DNA from: Spirabiliibacterium falconis
Lineage (GTDB): Bacteria > Pseudomonadota > Gammaproteobacteria > Enterobacterales > Pasteurellaceae
NCBI RefSeq assembly: GCF_014885015.1
Contig: NZ_JABMIJ010000004.1
Span: 186,001-250,000 of the forward strand
Direction: 5' to 3'
DNA: 64,000 nt
In this document: positions 50,329 to 63,680 of the stretch, in pieces
How positions within the stretch are numbered: position 1 is the stretch's first letter
Layout of the letters: each line of letters opens with the position of its first letter
Position numbers and translations under genes: made by a program
Notes under the pieces: model-generated
What the model saw: only the letters and a program-made list of their open reading frames with translations
Told to the model about the DNA's origin: nothing
Databases searched by the model: none

Positions 50329-51054
50329 TGGATAGAAAAGCCAATTTACGGCAAGCAAACACAATAAAAATTGTGCACTTATGATAAATTCCACGATCCC
50401 CACTTGTTTGACCGTTAGGCGAAAATGTGGGGCTATGACTGCACGCAATACTGCGGGCAAAAAGCAAAGTGCGGTTGGAATATTAATCCACGTACCTAAT
50501 ATGACGATCAATAGAATATGATAACCATAAGAGGCGTATAAATAGTGCACGTTTTTCCGCTCCCTTAGCATCGTTTTCACATACAATGTCGTGCCAATAA
50601 AAAAGAGCGTTGGCAGTATAAACACCCACCCAATTTGCGGATCAAAAGTGCGGTCAGGGAAATAATATGCCGCCATACCCGCAATGCCAAAAATGATAAT
50701 CGCAGCAATATCATTGCCTAGTGCACGCTCTTGCTTTATTTTCACATAATGGATATTCACTAACGCAAATGGCAACATCGCAAGCACAAAAAATATGATA
50801 TATGGATTATAGTAAAGTGCTGGCAACACAAAAATTACCGCACTTAAAGCATAGCGTATACACCAACGGCGGTTCACATCAAGATTGCGCTGTTTAAATA
50901 AATTAAAAAACGGATAGGTAAAGAGATATAAGCAAAACCATGCGAGTAGCAATGGTAGGTGCCACCACAGTGGATGACTAATCAACATACCATAGAAAAA
51001 AGGCAAAAGTGCCATCACGATGGCACCATGCTGGTTAGATATATATAGCTTCAT
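50314..51054 (-). CDS. YwiC-like membrane protein
   Basis: 246-residue integral membrane protein with about seven to eight segments. The N-terminal ISNQHGAIVMALLPFFYG fits the YwiC-like family, whose function is unknown. It starts at the last base of the preceding PanS-like gene stop (TAATG), inside an uptake sequence, so the two are translationally coupled. It overlaps the convergent msrC at its 3' end. The family call is from motif memory only. Confidence 0.8.
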   Translation of the reverse strand: MKLYISNQHGAIVMALLPFFYGMLISHPLWWHLPLLLAWFCLYLFTYPFFNLFKQRNLDVNRRWCIRYALSAVIFVLPALYYNPYIIFFVLAMLPFALVNIHYVKIKQERALGNDIAAIIIFGIAGMAAYYFPDRTFDPQIGWVFILPTLFFIGTTLYVKTMLRERKNVHYLYASYGYHILLIVILGTWINIPTALCFLPAVLRAVIAPHFRLTVKQVGIVEFIISAQFLLCLLAVNWLFYPLNFA

Positions 51055-51998
51055 TAAGTGCGGTTCTTTTCTTTCATTGAGGCAAAAAACGTTGCCAATA
51101 TAGGTCCTGACACATTATGCCAAAAACTAAATACCGCACTTGGAATCGCTGCCACTGGGTTTAAATGTGCCGCTGCTAATGCCGCCCCCAATCCTGAGTT
51201 TTGCATGCCCACCTCAATGGCTACCGCTTTACTATCAAATGTGCTTAAGCGGAAGAGTTTTGCCGCTAAAAAGCCCACCAAATAACCTAGGCAGTTATGC
51301 AATACCACGACCGCAAAAATCAGTCCAAAGGCGTCAAGTTGTAGTAATTTATCTTTGCTTACCGCAACCACAGCCGCCAAAATCAGCACAATAGAAATCA
51401 CCGATACCAATGGCATCGCATGACTCAATTGCGTGGCTTTTTGTTTTAACAATGTCCGCACCACAAGCCCTAAGAAAATCGGCAACAACACCATTTTTAA
51501 CACAGAAATGAACATTGCCATGGCATTGATGTCAATCCATTGGCTGGCTAAAACATAAAATACCACTGGCGTTAAAAGCGGTGCCAGTAAAGTTGAAATG
51601 GTCGTACACGCCACTGAAAGTGCGGTATTGCCACGTGCCAGATAGGTCATCACATTTGATGACGTTCCGCCAGGGCAAGATCCCACCAAAATCACGCCCA
51701 CAGCCAGCTCAGCAGGTAACGAAAATCCTTTCGCCAATGCAAACGCAATGGCGGGCATAATCACAAATTGCCCAACCACACCAACAAAAACAGATTTAGG
51801 ATGACGTGCCACCTCACTGAAATCGTGAAATGTTAAGGTGATGCCCATCCCAAACATCACAATGCCCAACAGATAAGGCACATAGCCTAATAATGGTTTA
51901 AACACTTCAGGAAATTGAAAAGCCAGAAAGGCAAATAACAAAACCCAAATGGCAAACGTTTTGCCAGCAAATTGACTCATTTTTACTAATAACTGCAT
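51054..51998 (-). CDS. Bile acid:sodium symporter family transporter (PanS-like)
   Basis: 314-residue membrane protein with about ten segments of the BASS family, including VILVGSCPGGTSSNVMTYLARG and VEVGMQNSGLGAALAAAHL-like blocks (the latter reads IEVGMQNSGLG). Relatives transport ketopantoate (PanS), bile acids or other organic anions; the substrate is not known here. I use the ATG at 51998; a TTG five codons upstream is the alternative. It is coupled to the YwiC-like gene downstream. Confidence 0.85.
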   Translation of the reverse strand: MQLLVKMSQFAGKTFAIWVLLFAFLAFQFPEVFKPLLGYVPYLLGIVMFGMGITLTFHDFSEVARHPKSVFVGVVGQFVIMPAIAFALAKGFSLPAELAVGVILVGSCPGGTSSNVMTYLARGNTALSVACTTISTLLAPLLTPVVFYVLASQWIDINAMAMFISVLKMVLLPIFLGLVVRTLLKQKATQLSHAMPLVSVISIVLILAAVVAVSKDKLLQLDAFGLIFAVVVLHNCLGYLVGFLAAKLFRLSTFDSKAVAIEVGMQNSGLGAALAAAHLNPVAAIPSAVFSFWHNVSGPILATFFASMKEKNRT

Positions 51999-52096
51999 AG
52001 ATTCTCTCAACAAAATTAAGTAAATTAACGTATGAAAATTAAAAGTAAATTCACGCTAACATAGCATCAAACCGCACTTTTATATCATATAAGTGG

Positions 52097-53461
52097 TTAC
52101 TTACCAATACAAAATGAACTAAATATGCTCGTGAGTAGATCGTCAGACGTAAATTGCCCCGTAATTGTGCTTAACGCATCTTGTGCTAAACGCAACTCTT
52201 CAGCTAATAATTCACCTGCCCGAAATTCCACCAGCTGAGTATGTCCACGTTCGAGACATTCCGCCGCTTTCGCCAACGCTTCTAAATGGCGACGACGTGC
52301 TAAAAATCCCCCTTCAGGGCTTGCCTGATACCCCATTGCCTTTTTCAAATGTTCGCGTAATAACGCTATCCCTGCCCGTGTTTTCGCGGATAATGAGATA
52401 ATCGTACGCCCATTTTCAATGAATAACTGCTCTGCCTCACCGCTAATATCCGCTTTATTACGAATAATGGTTAATGGCATATGATCAGGCAAACGGGCAA
52501 TAAATTCTTGGCTTGCAAAATCCATTTGTTCCGCTTGCGGTGCCGCAGCATCAATCATCAACAAAACGTGATCGGCTTGCTCAATTTCTGCCCATGCACG
52601 TGTAATGCCAATTTTTTCCACCTCGTCACTCGCCTCTCGTAGCCCCGCAGTGTCGATGATGTGCAATGGCATTCCATCGATGTGAATATGCTCACGCAAC
52701 ACATCTCGGGTTGTGCCTGCAATGTCAGTAACAATCGCCGCTTCTCGCCCCGCTAGGGCATTTAGCAAGCTCGATTTACCTGCATTTGGGCGACCTGCAA
52801 TCACGACTTTCATCCCCTCACGCAAAATTGCCCCTTGACGCGCTTGCGACCGCACTTTAGCGAGTTGCGCCATAATTTCATTGAGTTTGTTCTCCACCAT
52901 ACCATCGGCAAGAAAATCGATTTCTTCATCGGGAAAATCGATCGCAGCTTCAACGTAGGTACGCAGATAAATTAACATATCCACTAGCGTGTTGACTTTA
53001 TGAGAGAACTCTCCTTGTAAGGAATTTAGCGCACTGCGTGCTGCCTGTGCAGAGCTGGCATCAATTAAATCGGCAATTGCCTCAGCTTGTGCAAGGTCGA
53101 GTTTATCATTCAAAAAAGCCTGTTCAGAAAACTCACCTGGGCGAGCAAGGCGTACATCATCCAGTTTTAAAATTTGCTCAAGCAGCATATCCAATACAAC
53201 TTGTCCACCATGACCTTGTAATTCAAGCACATCTTCGCCTGTAAATGAGTGTGGTGCTTTAAAATACAAGGCGATTCCTTGATCAAGCACTTGCCCATCA
53301 AGGGTTTTAAATGGCAAATATTCCGCCAACCGCACTTTAGGACATTTTCCCAAAATAGCATTTGCGACAGTACAGGCTTGCGGACCTGAAACGCGTAAAA
53401 TGCCGATGCCGCCACGCCCTGGGGCGGTTGCCTGTGCAACAATAGTTTCTTTTATCATCAT
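52097..53461 (-). CDS. mnmE: tRNA uridine-5-carboxymethylaminomethyl modification GTPase MnmE
   Basis: With MnmG, builds the cmnm5 group on U34 of several tRNAs. It has 454 residues: an N-terminal folate-binding domain ([18 protein letters not shown]), a helical domain, and an inserted G domain with GRPNAGKS at 223-230 and DTAGL at 270-274. The catalytic C-terminal CIGK motif has Cys451. It follows the yidC terminator by read direction but lies downstream of that operon, so it probably has its own promoter. An uptake core lies directly before the ATG. Confidence 0.97.
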   Translation of the reverse strand: MMIKETIVAQATAPGRGGIGILRVSGPQACTVANAILGKCPKVRLAEYLPFKTLDGQVLDQGIALYFKAPHSFTGEDVLELQGHGGQVVLDMLLEQILKLDDVRLARPGEFSEQAFLNDKLDLAQAEAIADLIDASSAQAARSALNSLQGEFSHKVNTLVDMLIYLRTYVEAAIDFPDEEIDFLADGMVENKLNEIMAQLAKVRSQARQGAILREGMKVVIAGRPNAGKSSLLNALAGREAAIVTDIAGTTRDVLREHIHIDGMPLHIIDTAGLREASDEVEKIGITRAWAEIEQADHVLLMIDAAAPQAEQMDFASQEFIARLPDHMPLTIIRNKADISGEAEQLFIENGRTIISLSAKTRAGIALLREHLKKAMGYQASPEGGFLARRRHLEALAKAAECLERGHTQLVEFRAGELLAEELRLAQDALSTITGQFTSDDLLTSIFSSFCIGK

Positions 53462-53485
53462 CTTGACCGCACTTTGATTAGTATG

Positions 53486-53510
53486 AAAAAGGCACTCTCT
53501 TGAGTGCCTT
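53486..53510 (-). terminator. Rho-independent terminator of the rpmH-rnpA-yidD-yidC operon
   Basis: AAGGCACTC / GAGTGCCTT with a 4-base loop and a run of Ts on the minus strand, directly after yidC. Confidence 0.92.
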
Positions 53511-53514
53511 GCGA

Positions 53515-55146
53515 TTATTTTTTACGAGAATGTAGCCCGCGCTTCTCAAGCCCACGATAAATCCATTGTTGCTGTGCAATGGTAATCAAGTTTGAGGTTA
53601 ACCAGTAAAGCACTAAGCCTGATGGGAACCACAAGAAGAAGAACGTAAATGCCACCGGCATAAATGTCATAATCTTCTGTTGCATTGGATCCGCCACAGG
53701 TGTTGGCGACATTTTCTGTAATAAGTACATTGAGCCCCCCATTAACAATGGCAGGATGTAATAAGGATCTTGTGCAGATAAGTCTTGAATCCAGCCAAAA
53801 AATGGCGCATGGCGCAATTGTACCGCTTCCATAAACATCCAGTAGAGGGCAATGAAAATTGGCATTTGTAACAAGATAGGTAAACAACCACCCAATGGAT
53901 TGACTTTTTCTTCTTTATATAAACGCATCATTTCTTGGCTCATGCGTTGTTTATCATCGCCAAAACGCTCACGCAATTCTTGAATACGTGGCTGCAACAT
54001 ACGCATTTTCGCCATTGATGTATATTGCGCTTTAGTCAGTGGGTACAAAATCGCTTTCACGATAATAGTCACACAGATAATGGCCAAGCCCCAATTAGAC
54101 ACAATGCTTTGGATAAATTGTAACAATTTGAACAATGGTTTAGAAATAAACCATGCCCAGCCGTAATCCACAGTCAAATCCAAGTGCGGTGCAACGGCTT
54201 CCATTTGGTTTTGCAGTTTAGGGCCTGTCCACAATTTGCTCTCAACAGTTTGGCTGCTACCTGCTGGCACAGTCATGGTTGGCGCACGAAAGCCAATAAA
54301 GGCAAAGTTTTTATTGGTACTAGTATAAAGTTGATTCTCTTCATGCTGATTGGGAATCCAGGCTGTCGCAAAGTAGTGCTGTAAAATGGCAACCCAACCT
54401 TGTTTCGTCGCAATGGAAAGATTGGCTTTTTCCATGTCTTCAAAACTGTATTTTTTATAATTGGTCTCAGCAGATGAGTACGCTCCACCCGTATAAGTAG
54501 GCATTGCTAAGTTAGTCGAGTGTTCAATCAACGTGTGCTTAATTTGCGCATACGGCTGAACTTCAATTGGCTCAGCACGGTTATTCGTGATGGTGTAATC
54601 AACATCAACAACATAGCTTCCACGCTTGATAATAAAGGTTTTTACCACTTTCACGCCATCTTTTTCTAACACAAGCGGAATACGCAGTTCGTCTTGACCA
54701 TCAGCTAAAATGAAGTTATCACCGTCAACACTATATTGCGCACGCCCTGCACGGGTATCCACGCCATCTTTACCTACCAAGCCGCTTTGTGCGACATAAA
54801 CCAAGTTTTTATCATTTTGTAACAACGAGAATGGTTTATCAGAGTTAAGCTCAGCGTTGTATTTCAACAACTCAGAGTCAACAATGTCCCCACCATTGGT
54901 GGCAATTTTAAGGCGTAAAACATCACTTTCAACGGTAATCACATTGCCTGTGCTATCTGAATCAACCGCACTTTCTGTTTGACTTGTGCTAACAGGCGTA
55001 TCACTTTCGGCATCAACCGTGGTGGCTGTTGCACTGGCTGTTGGCGTGTCAGCCTTTGGCGAATGATAATCAATTTGCCATTGTTGATACACCAAGAACG
55101 AAAGAAAGACGAGTGCAATAACTAATAAACTACGTTTTGAATTCAT
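53515..55146 (-). CDS. yidC: Membrane protein insertase YidC
   Basis: Inserts inner membrane proteins alone or with SecYEG. It has 543 residues: an N-terminal anchor (about 6-24), a large periplasmic domain with the beta-sandwich (about 60-340), and the conserved five-helix core with [20 protein letters not shown] and [18 protein letters not shown]. It starts at the last base of the yidD stop (TAATG). The basic C-terminal tail is [12 protein letters not shown]. Confidence 0.97.
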   Translation of the reverse strand: MNSKRSLLVIALVFLSFLVYQQWQIDYHSPKADTPTASATATTVDAESDTPVSTSQTESAVDSDSTGNVITVESDVLRLKIATNGGDIVDSELLKYNAELNSDKPFSLLQNDKNLVYVAQSGLVGKDGVDTRAGRAQYSVDGDNFILADGQDELRIPLVLEKDGVKVVKTFIIKRGSYVVDVDYTITNNRAEPIEVQPYAQIKHTLIEHSTNLAMPTYTGGAYSSAETNYKKYSFEDMEKANLSIATKQGWVAILQHYFATAWIPNQHEENQLYTSTNKNFAFIGFRAPTMTVPAGSSQTVESKLWTGPKLQNQMEAVAPHLDLTVDYGWAWFISKPLFKLLQFIQSIVSNWGLAIICVTIIVKAILYPLTKAQYTSMAKMRMLQPRIQELRERFGDDKQRMSQEMMRLYKEEKVNPLGGCLPILLQMPIFIALYWMFMEAVQLRHAPFFGWIQDLSAQDPYYILPLLMGGSMYLLQKMSPTPVADPMQQKIMTFMPVAFTFFFLWFPSGLVLYWLTSNLITIAQQQWIYRGLEKRGLHSRKK

Positions 55147-55421
55147 TATTTTTCTCTGCGTTGGTTAGAGGTTAACGGTTCACTTTGTTTTTCAGGTACC
55201 GGATCGTATCCGCCAGCACTTAAAGGATGACATTTTAATACACGTTTAAGCGTAAGCCAACCACCTTTTAATGCCCCAAAGCGTTTTATGGCATCTAAGC
55301 CATATTGCGAACAGGTCGGCGTGAAACGACAACGTGGCCCAAACAACGGACTTATCACTAATCGATAGACTTTAATCACAAAAATTAAGCCTTTTGCGCC
55401 AAACGACGATGACGATTGCAT
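55146..55421 (-). CDS. yidD: Membrane protein insertion efficiency factor YidD
   Basis: 91-residue amphipathic protein with the diagnostic block [21 protein letters not shown] and [14 protein letters not shown]; its three cysteines are conserved. It lies between rnpA and yidC as in nearly all bacteria. Its start lies within rnpA (37-base overlap) and its stop overlaps the yidC start. Confidence 0.95.
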   Translation of the reverse strand: MQSSSSFGAKGLIFVIKVYRLVISPLFGPRCRFTPTCSQYGLDAIKRFGALKGGWLTLKRVLKCHPLSAGGYDPVPEKQSEPLTSNQRREK

Positions 55422-55750
55422 AATATATCCAATATGTCTATAAGTTGTGCATTGTCTAGTTCAGCCAGCCCTTTGCGTGCGATCACAATAAAATCCATTG
55501 CAGGCAAATTATGCTGATGTAATCGAAAATATTCACGACACACGCGTTTGATACGATTACGCACCACCGCACGCTTAACATGCTTTTTCGCAATCGTTAA
55601 ACCGAGCCGAGGAAAACCAAGATGATTGGCGCGGGCAATAATGCTAATTTCAGGACGAGACGCTTTGACAGGCTGTTGAAAAACAAATGTGAATTGTTCG
55701 GGAGTTAACAGACGTAACTCCCGAGAAAAAGGATACTTAACTCCACTCAA
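55385..55750 (-). CDS. rnpA: Ribonuclease P protein component RnpA
   Basis: Protein subunit of RNase P, which matures tRNA 5' ends. It has 121 residues; [13 protein letters not shown] at the N terminus and the RNR-type motif [22 protein letters not shown] are conserved. The only usable start I see is a TTG at 55750, 8 bases after the rpmH stop and without a clear ribosome-binding site. At the position where relatives begin (GTG-AAG) this sequence has GTT-AAG. A 10-base inverted repeat lies just inside the coding region (55698-55724). Confidence 0.93.
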   Translation of the reverse strand: MSGVKYPFSRELRLLTPEQFTFVFQQPVKASRPEISIIARANHLGFPRLGLTIAKKHVKRAVVRNRIKRVCREYFRLHQHNLPAMDFIVIARKGLAELDNAQLIDILDILCNRHRRLAQKA

Positions 55751-55758
55751 AGTGTGAA

Positions 55759-56246
<488 letters not shown>

Positions 56247-57599
56247 ATGTCGTCTTCTTACCAGAAAGATTTATGGCAAGATTGTCTTTCTCAACTACAA
56301 GATAAAGTTTCATCAAATGATTTCAGCACTTGGCTCAAACCGCTACAAGCTGATGTCCAACATGATACGTTGCTATTATATGCGCCGAATAAATTTATTG
56401 TGCAATGGGTGCAAGATAAATTTTACAGTCTCATTATTGACATCATCACTGAGCTTACGCAAAGTGCGGTCTGCAAAATTAAATTTGTGTTAGGCAATAA
56501 GCCACAAGCCTCTAAACCTAGTAGTGAGCTTCCTCCGCAGCCTATGGTAGCAAGCAAGCCCGTTGAAGAGCAATATCGTTCAGGCTTAAATAGTAAGCAA
56601 ACTTTTGACAATTTTGTCGAGGGGAAATCTAATCAAATGGCGCGTGCCGTGGCGCAAAAAGTCGCAGACAACCCAGGGGAAGCCAATGCTAATCCACTTT
56701 ATCTTTACGGCGGAACTGGGCTTGGGAAAACGCATTTATTACACGCTATTGGTAACGAAATTCTTGCCCGCAATCCGCAAGCAAAAGTGGTATATATGCA
56801 CTCCGAGCGATTTGTGCAAGAAATGGTTAAAGCACTACGCAATGACAAAATGGATCATTTCAAGCGTTTTTACCGCAGCCTTGATGCATTGTTGATCGAT
56901 GACATTCAGTTTTTCTCAAATAAAGAAGGCTCACAAGAAGAATTTTTCCACACCTTTAATGCCCTATTTGAGCGTAATCATCAAATTATTCTCACCTCAG
57001 ATCGCTATCCACGCGAAATTGAAAAAATTGAAGATCGGCTTCGCTCACGTTTTGGGTGGGGGTTGAGTATCGCCATTGAACCGCCCGATTTAGAAACGCG
57101 AGTGGCAATTTTAATGAAAAAAGCGGAAGAAAGCCGCCTTAGTTTGCCTGAAGAAGTTGCATTTTTTATTGGGCAGAAATTGCGTACCAATGTGCGTGAA
57201 CTGGAAGGGGCATTAAATCGTGTTGCAGCATACGCCCAATTCACAGGTAAGCCAATTACCATTGATTTTGTCCGCGAAGCCCTAAAAGATATGCTGGCAT
57301 TACAAGATAAAATGGTCACCATCGAAAATATTCAAAAAACCGTGGCAGAATATTATAAAATCAAAGTGTCTGACCTCACATCCAAGCGCAAATTTCGCTC
57401 TATTGCACGCCCACGCCAACTAGCAATGGCATTATGCAAAGAGTTAACCAACCGCAGCTTACCTGAAATCGGGAAGTCATTTGGCGATCGTGATCACACC
57501 ACCGTATTACATGCGTGTCGGAAGATTGAAGAATTACGCGAAAAAGATAATAATATCCAAGAAGATTTTTCTAATTTAATTCGTACATTGTCTGCCTAA
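56247..57599 (+). CDS. dnaA: Chromosomal replication initiator DnaA
   Basis: AAA+ initiator that opens oriC. It has 450 residues: an N-terminal domain for DnaB/DiaA contacts (about 1-85), a short linker, an ATPase with Walker [10 protein letters not shown] at 155-163 and Walker B LLIDDIQF at 215-222, and the DNA-binding domain with [12 protein letters not shown] at about 416-427. A GGAG site precedes the ATG. It is first in dnaA-dnaN-recF-gyrB. diaA, a DnaA partner, is also in this window. Confidence 0.97.
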   Translation: MSSSYQKDLWQDCLSQLQDKVSSNDFSTWLKPLQADVQHDTLLLYAPNKFIVQWVQDKFYSLIIDIITELTQSAVCKIKFVLGNKPQASKPSSELPPQPMVASKPVEEQYRSGLNSKQTFDNFVEGKSNQMARAVAQKVADNPGEANANPLYLYGGTGLGKTHLLHAIGNEILARNPQAKVVYMHSERFVQEMVKALRNDKMDHFKRFYRSLDALLIDDIQFFSNKEGSQEEFFHTFNALFERNHQIILTSDRYPREIEKIEDRLRSRFGWGLSIAIEPPDLETRVAILMKKAEESRLSLPEEVAFFIGQKLRTNVRELEGALNRVAAYAQFTGKPITIDFVREALKDMLALQDKMVTIENIQKTVAEYYKIKVSDLTSKRKFRSIARPRQLAMALCKELTNRSLPEIGKSFGDRDHTTVLHACRKIEELREKDNNIQEDFSNLIRTLSA

Positions 57600-57608
57600 G
57601 GGGACACT

Positions 57609-58709
57609 ATGCAATTTTCAATAAGCCGTGAAAATTTGATTAAACCATTACAACAAGTATGTGGCGTGTTAAACTCCCGTCCGCCAACAGCAGTATTGCA
57701 TAATTTATTGTTGCAAATTGACGGGCAACGTTTAATCATGACGGGCACAGATTTAGAGGTCGAGCTCTCAACCCAATCACAACTACAACATGCCACGCAG
57801 GACGGCTTTTGCACCATTCCTGGCAAGAAATTTTTGGATATTTGCCGCAGCTTTCCCGACGACGCGCTCATCGACGTCCATTTTGAAGATGATCGTGCCG
57901 TTGTTCAATCTGGACGAAGCCGATTTACACTCTCTACCTTGCCAGCACAAGACTATCCAAGCCTAACCGATTGGCAAGCTGAAGTGGATTTTACAGTCCC
58001 TCAAGATACCTTAGTCCGTTTAATTGATGCCACCCAATTTTCAATGGCAAATCAGGATGCGCGTTATTTTTTAAACGGCATGAAATTTGAAACTGAGGGC
58101 AATTTACTGCGTACCATTGCAACTGACGGACACCGTCTTGCAGTATGTACCATTGCCTTGGAACAATCATTGCCAAATCATGCAGTGATCGTACCACGCA
58201 AAGGCGTATTAGAGCTTAAACGCCTACTCAATGAGCCTGATGATGTAGTGCGTATCCAAATTGGCACAAGTAATATTCGTGTGCAATTTGAACATACGGT
58301 ATTTACCTCTAAATTGATTGATGGACGGTTCCCTGATTATCGTCGGGTATTACCACGCAATGCAGATCATATTATTGAAGCCGATTGGACGGCATTAAAG
58401 CAAGCTTTCACACGTGCTGCAATTTTGTCTAACGAACGAATGCACGGCGTACGCTTAACACTCTCAACCAATCAAATGGCGATTAACTCGAGCAATGCCG
58501 AAAAAGATGTGGTTGAAGAAGTTATTGACATTCAATACGATAACGAAGATATGGAAATTAGCTTTAATGTCAACTACTTACTGGATGTGTTAAATGCACT
58601 TAAATGCGATAAAGTGCGGTTTCGTTTCAGTGATGCCAATTCTAGCTGCCTACTAGAAGACTGCAACGATAGCTATGCTGAATATGTCATTATGCCAATG
58701 CGTTTATAA
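57609..58709 (+). CDS. dnaN: DNA polymerase III sliding clamp subunit beta
   Basis: Ring-shaped processivity clamp, 366 residues as in E. coli. It begins MQFSISRENLIKPLQQVCGV and ends YVIMPMRL, the conserved tail near the protein-binding pocket. It is 9 bases after dnaA with a GGGG site and 2 bases before recF. Confidence 0.97.
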   Translation: MQFSISRENLIKPLQQVCGVLNSRPPTAVLHNLLLQIDGQRLIMTGTDLEVELSTQSQLQHATQDGFCTIPGKKFLDICRSFPDDALIDVHFEDDRAVVQSGRSRFTLSTLPAQDYPSLTDWQAEVDFTVPQDTLVRLIDATQFSMANQDARYFLNGMKFETEGNLLRTIATDGHRLAVCTIALEQSLPNHAVIVPRKGVLELKRLLNEPDDVVRIQIGTSNIRVQFEHTVFTSKLIDGRFPDYRRVLPRNADHIIEADWTALKQAFTRAAILSNERMHGVRLTLSTNQMAINSSNAEKDVVEEVIDIQYDNEDMEISFNVNYLLDVLNALKCDKVRFRFSDANSSCLLEDCNDSYAEYVIMPMRL

Positions 58710-58711
58710 TT

Positions 58712-59791
58712 ATGGCTCTCTCAAGGCTGGTGATTAATCATTTCCGCAATTTACAAGCCGTTGATTTAGAATTAAATCACGGCTTTAACTTTATTGTGGG
58801 CAATAATGGCAGCGGCAAAACCAGCCTTTTGGAAGCCATTTATTATCTTGGACACGGTCGTTCATTTAAAAGTGCGGTCAGCCAACGCATTATTCATTAT
58901 TATCAACCGCACTTTACACTTTTCGCTGATATTCACCAAGCCAACACCCATTGGTCAGTTGGGTTGCAAAAGTATCGGCAAGGGCAAACGCATGTTAAAA
59001 TCAACGGTGAAGATGGCAATAAAATTGCTGATCTCGCCCAGCTTCTCCCGATTCAGATGATTTCCCCTGAAGGTTTAAGTTTGCTCAGTGATGGTCCAAG
59101 TTTTCGACGTGCCTTTTTAGATTGGGGACTATTCCACCAGCATCACCATTTTTTTGCCTTATGGAATCGCCTGCGTCGCCTGCTGCGTCAACGTAACGCT
59201 GCCCTTCTTCAGGCAAAATGTTACGCCGATCTCAGTGTATGGGACAACGAACTGATTCCGCTGGCATTGCAAATTAGCCAGTGGCGTGAAAATTATGCAC
59301 AAACACTTGCTAACAATATTACACAAACGTGTCAACTTTTTTTACCCGAGCTCACTATTCAACAACGGTTTTATTATGGCTGGGATAACACGCACGATTT
59401 TGCTGATGTGCTAAAATCTGGTTTTATACGTGATAAACAACTGGGTTACACCTTTGCAGGCCCACAAAAAGCCGATTTACGCCTGAAAGTCAACGGTATT
59501 CCACTTGATGATGTACTTTCACGCGGACAATTAAAATTAATGATGTGTGCATTGCGCCTAGCCCAAGGCGAGCATTTAATGCAAAGTAAGCAGCGTCACT
59601 GTATTTTTCTCCTAGATGATTTCGCCTCTGAGCTTGATCAAAACAAGCGTGAATTACTTGCTCAACGCCTACAAGCCTGCCAATCACAAGTATTTATCAG
59701 TGCAATTCATTTAAATCAACTACAACAAATGCCCATAACACAAAGTGCGGTTTTCACGATAGAAAATGGCAATATTTCACAGCTCCGCTGA
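58712..59791 (+). CDS. recF: DNA replication and repair protein RecF
   Basis: SMC-like ATPase that helps load RecA at gaps. It has 359 residues with Walker A GNNGSGKTS at 30-38, the signature-like block LSRGQLK and Walker B FLLDDFASELD near residue 300. It begins 2 bases after dnaN and so is probably coupled. Three uptake cores lie inside it. Confidence 0.96.
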   Translation: MALSRLVINHFRNLQAVDLELNHGFNFIVGNNGSGKTSLLEAIYYLGHGRSFKSAVSQRIIHYYQPHFTLFADIHQANTHWSVGLQKYRQGQTHVKINGEDGNKIADLAQLLPIQMISPEGLSLLSDGPSFRRAFLDWGLFHQHHHFFALWNRLRRLLRQRNAALLQAKCYADLSVWDNELIPLALQISQWRENYAQTLANNITQTCQLFLPELTIQQRFYYGWDNTHDFADVLKSGFIRDKQLGYTFAGPQKADLRLKVNGIPLDDVLSRGQLKLMMCALRLAQGEHLMQSKQRHCIFLLDDFASELDQNKRELLAQRLQACQSQVFISAIHLNQLQQMPITQSAVFTIENGNISQLR

Positions 59792-59829
59792 CCTGATAAC
59801 GCAATAAAATTCAAGATAGTGCGTGCTAA

Positions 59830-62316
<2,487 letters not shown>

Positions 62317-62318
62317 CG

Positions 62319-63623
62319 ATGTCTCAAATGTGGCATATTTCTTTAAATAAAATGATCGCTCTATTAGTGGTGTTGTTTTTTACAACATCACTGATCGGTT
62401 CTAAAGGGTACCAATATGCCGCCTCTATTCTGCTTTTGCTCGGTTTTTTTACATTTCCTCGGAATATTAAACAACACATGCAAAATACACAAAGTGCGGT
62501 TATTAAACTATTTAGTTTGTCCATCTTATTCTATTTTGGTACGTTTTTTTTCTCTTTGCTTATTCATAACGATAAACTCCGAGAACTTGACGCCGTATCG
62601 CGCGCCTTGTTATGTATTCCTCTTGTCTATTTATTGGTTAAATATCAATTAAAACAATCTACCGTTTTCCTGGCAATTATTTCAGGAGCTATTATTGCAG
62701 GCATGATTGCTTTTATTGACGCTTTTATATTATCCAAACCCGCAGCATTTAGCGATATGATGCAAATTCAAGGGGGAGGGATCAGCATGAGTCTAGGCGT
62801 GTTTTCACTATGTATTGGATTCTATTATTTGCAACAACACAAGCAAAAGATAGCCATAATAAGCTTTTTAGCTTCTATCTTAGGCATTAGTGCAAGCATT
62901 TTATCGACATCACGCGGAGCTTGGTTAGGATTACCCATTATTTTACCTATCATTTTTTACTATTATCGGCACTGTATCTCAAAGCGTTTTTATCTGATCA
63001 CAATCATCTCGTTACTTATTGCAATTATAAGTATGTCACTAATGCCGCAATTCAAATTAGTTGAAAGGCTTGATAGTGCTAAAAATGAAATTCAAATTTA
63101 TTTTGAACAGGGAAATGGCTCTACCTCAGTAGGTGCTCGCTTCGATATGTGGAAAGGTGCTCTATTCGCTATAAAAGAAAAGCCAATAACGGGCTGGGGA
63201 AAAGATGGAGCGAATAAAAAGCGTCAAGAGCAGGCTCAAGCGGGACTTATTAGCGACTATGCAGGACATTTTAACCAACCACACAATCAATATCTTGAAG
63301 CGACGATGGTGCGAGGTATAATCGGATTAATTGGTTTATTGGGCATTTTCATTGTCCCACTGATAATTTTCCTAAAAAAGACAAAAAATGCAATTCATAC
63401 TAATGATATAAAATTAATTAGATTACTTGGCGTTATACACATTCTTGAAGTAATGAGCTATTGCTTGCCTCAGGGATTTTTAGTCCATCAATCGGGTACT
63501 TTATTTTATTTTATTACTTTGAGTATACTCGTATCGCTTTTAATTATTCATTTTCCGTCAAACGCTGATAAGCTAAATAATATACAAAACCAAGATATAT
63601 TAAAAATGCTGACGGCTCAATAA
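62319..63623 (+). CDS. O-antigen ligase family protein (WaaL/Wzy_C type)
   Basis: 434-residue membrane protein with about ten segments. The large periplasmic loop and flanks carry GSTSVGARFDMWKGALFAI, KPITGWGKDG and HNQYLEATMVRG (around residue 321), typical of Wzy_C-domain ligases and polymerases that attach or extend glycans on lipid carriers. It could ligate O-antigen, another surface glycan, or glycosylate pilin (PglL type); I cannot decide. The ATG lies 2 bases after the gyrB stop; a longer reading inside gyrB is rejected. The gene is more AT-rich than gyrB. Confidence 0.85.
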   Translation: MSQMWHISLNKMIALLVVLFFTTSLIGSKGYQYAASILLLLGFFTFPRNIKQHMQNTQSAVIKLFSLSILFYFGTFFFSLLIHNDKLRELDAVSRALLCIPLVYLLVKYQLKQSTVFLAIISGAIIAGMIAFIDAFILSKPAAFSDMMQIQGGGISMSLGVFSLCIGFYYLQQHKQKIAIISFLASILGISASILSTSRGAWLGLPIILPIIFYYYRHCISKRFYLITIISLLIAIISMSLMPQFKLVERLDSAKNEIQIYFEQGNGSTSVGARFDMWKGALFAIKEKPITGWGKDGANKKRQEQAQAGLISDYAGHFNQPHNQYLEATMVRGIIGLIGLLGIFIVPLIIFLKKTKNAIHTNDIKLIRLLGVIHILEVMSYCLPQGFLVHQSGTLFYFITLSILVSLLIIHFPSNADKLNNIQNQDILKMLTAQ

Positions 63624-63650
63624 ATAAGCAACCGTAAGTTCATATCAAAA

Positions 63651-63674
63651 AAACCGCACTTTAAAGTGCGGTTT
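63651..63674. terminator. Bidirectional terminator made of paired uptake sequences
   Basis: A perfect 24-base palindrome, AAACCGCACTTT followed by AAAGTGCGGTTT, with A residues before it, between the convergent ligase gene and the dppF-like gene. It is two overlapping uptake cores in inverted orientation. Confidence 0.85.
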
Positions 63675-63680
63675 GCTAGT

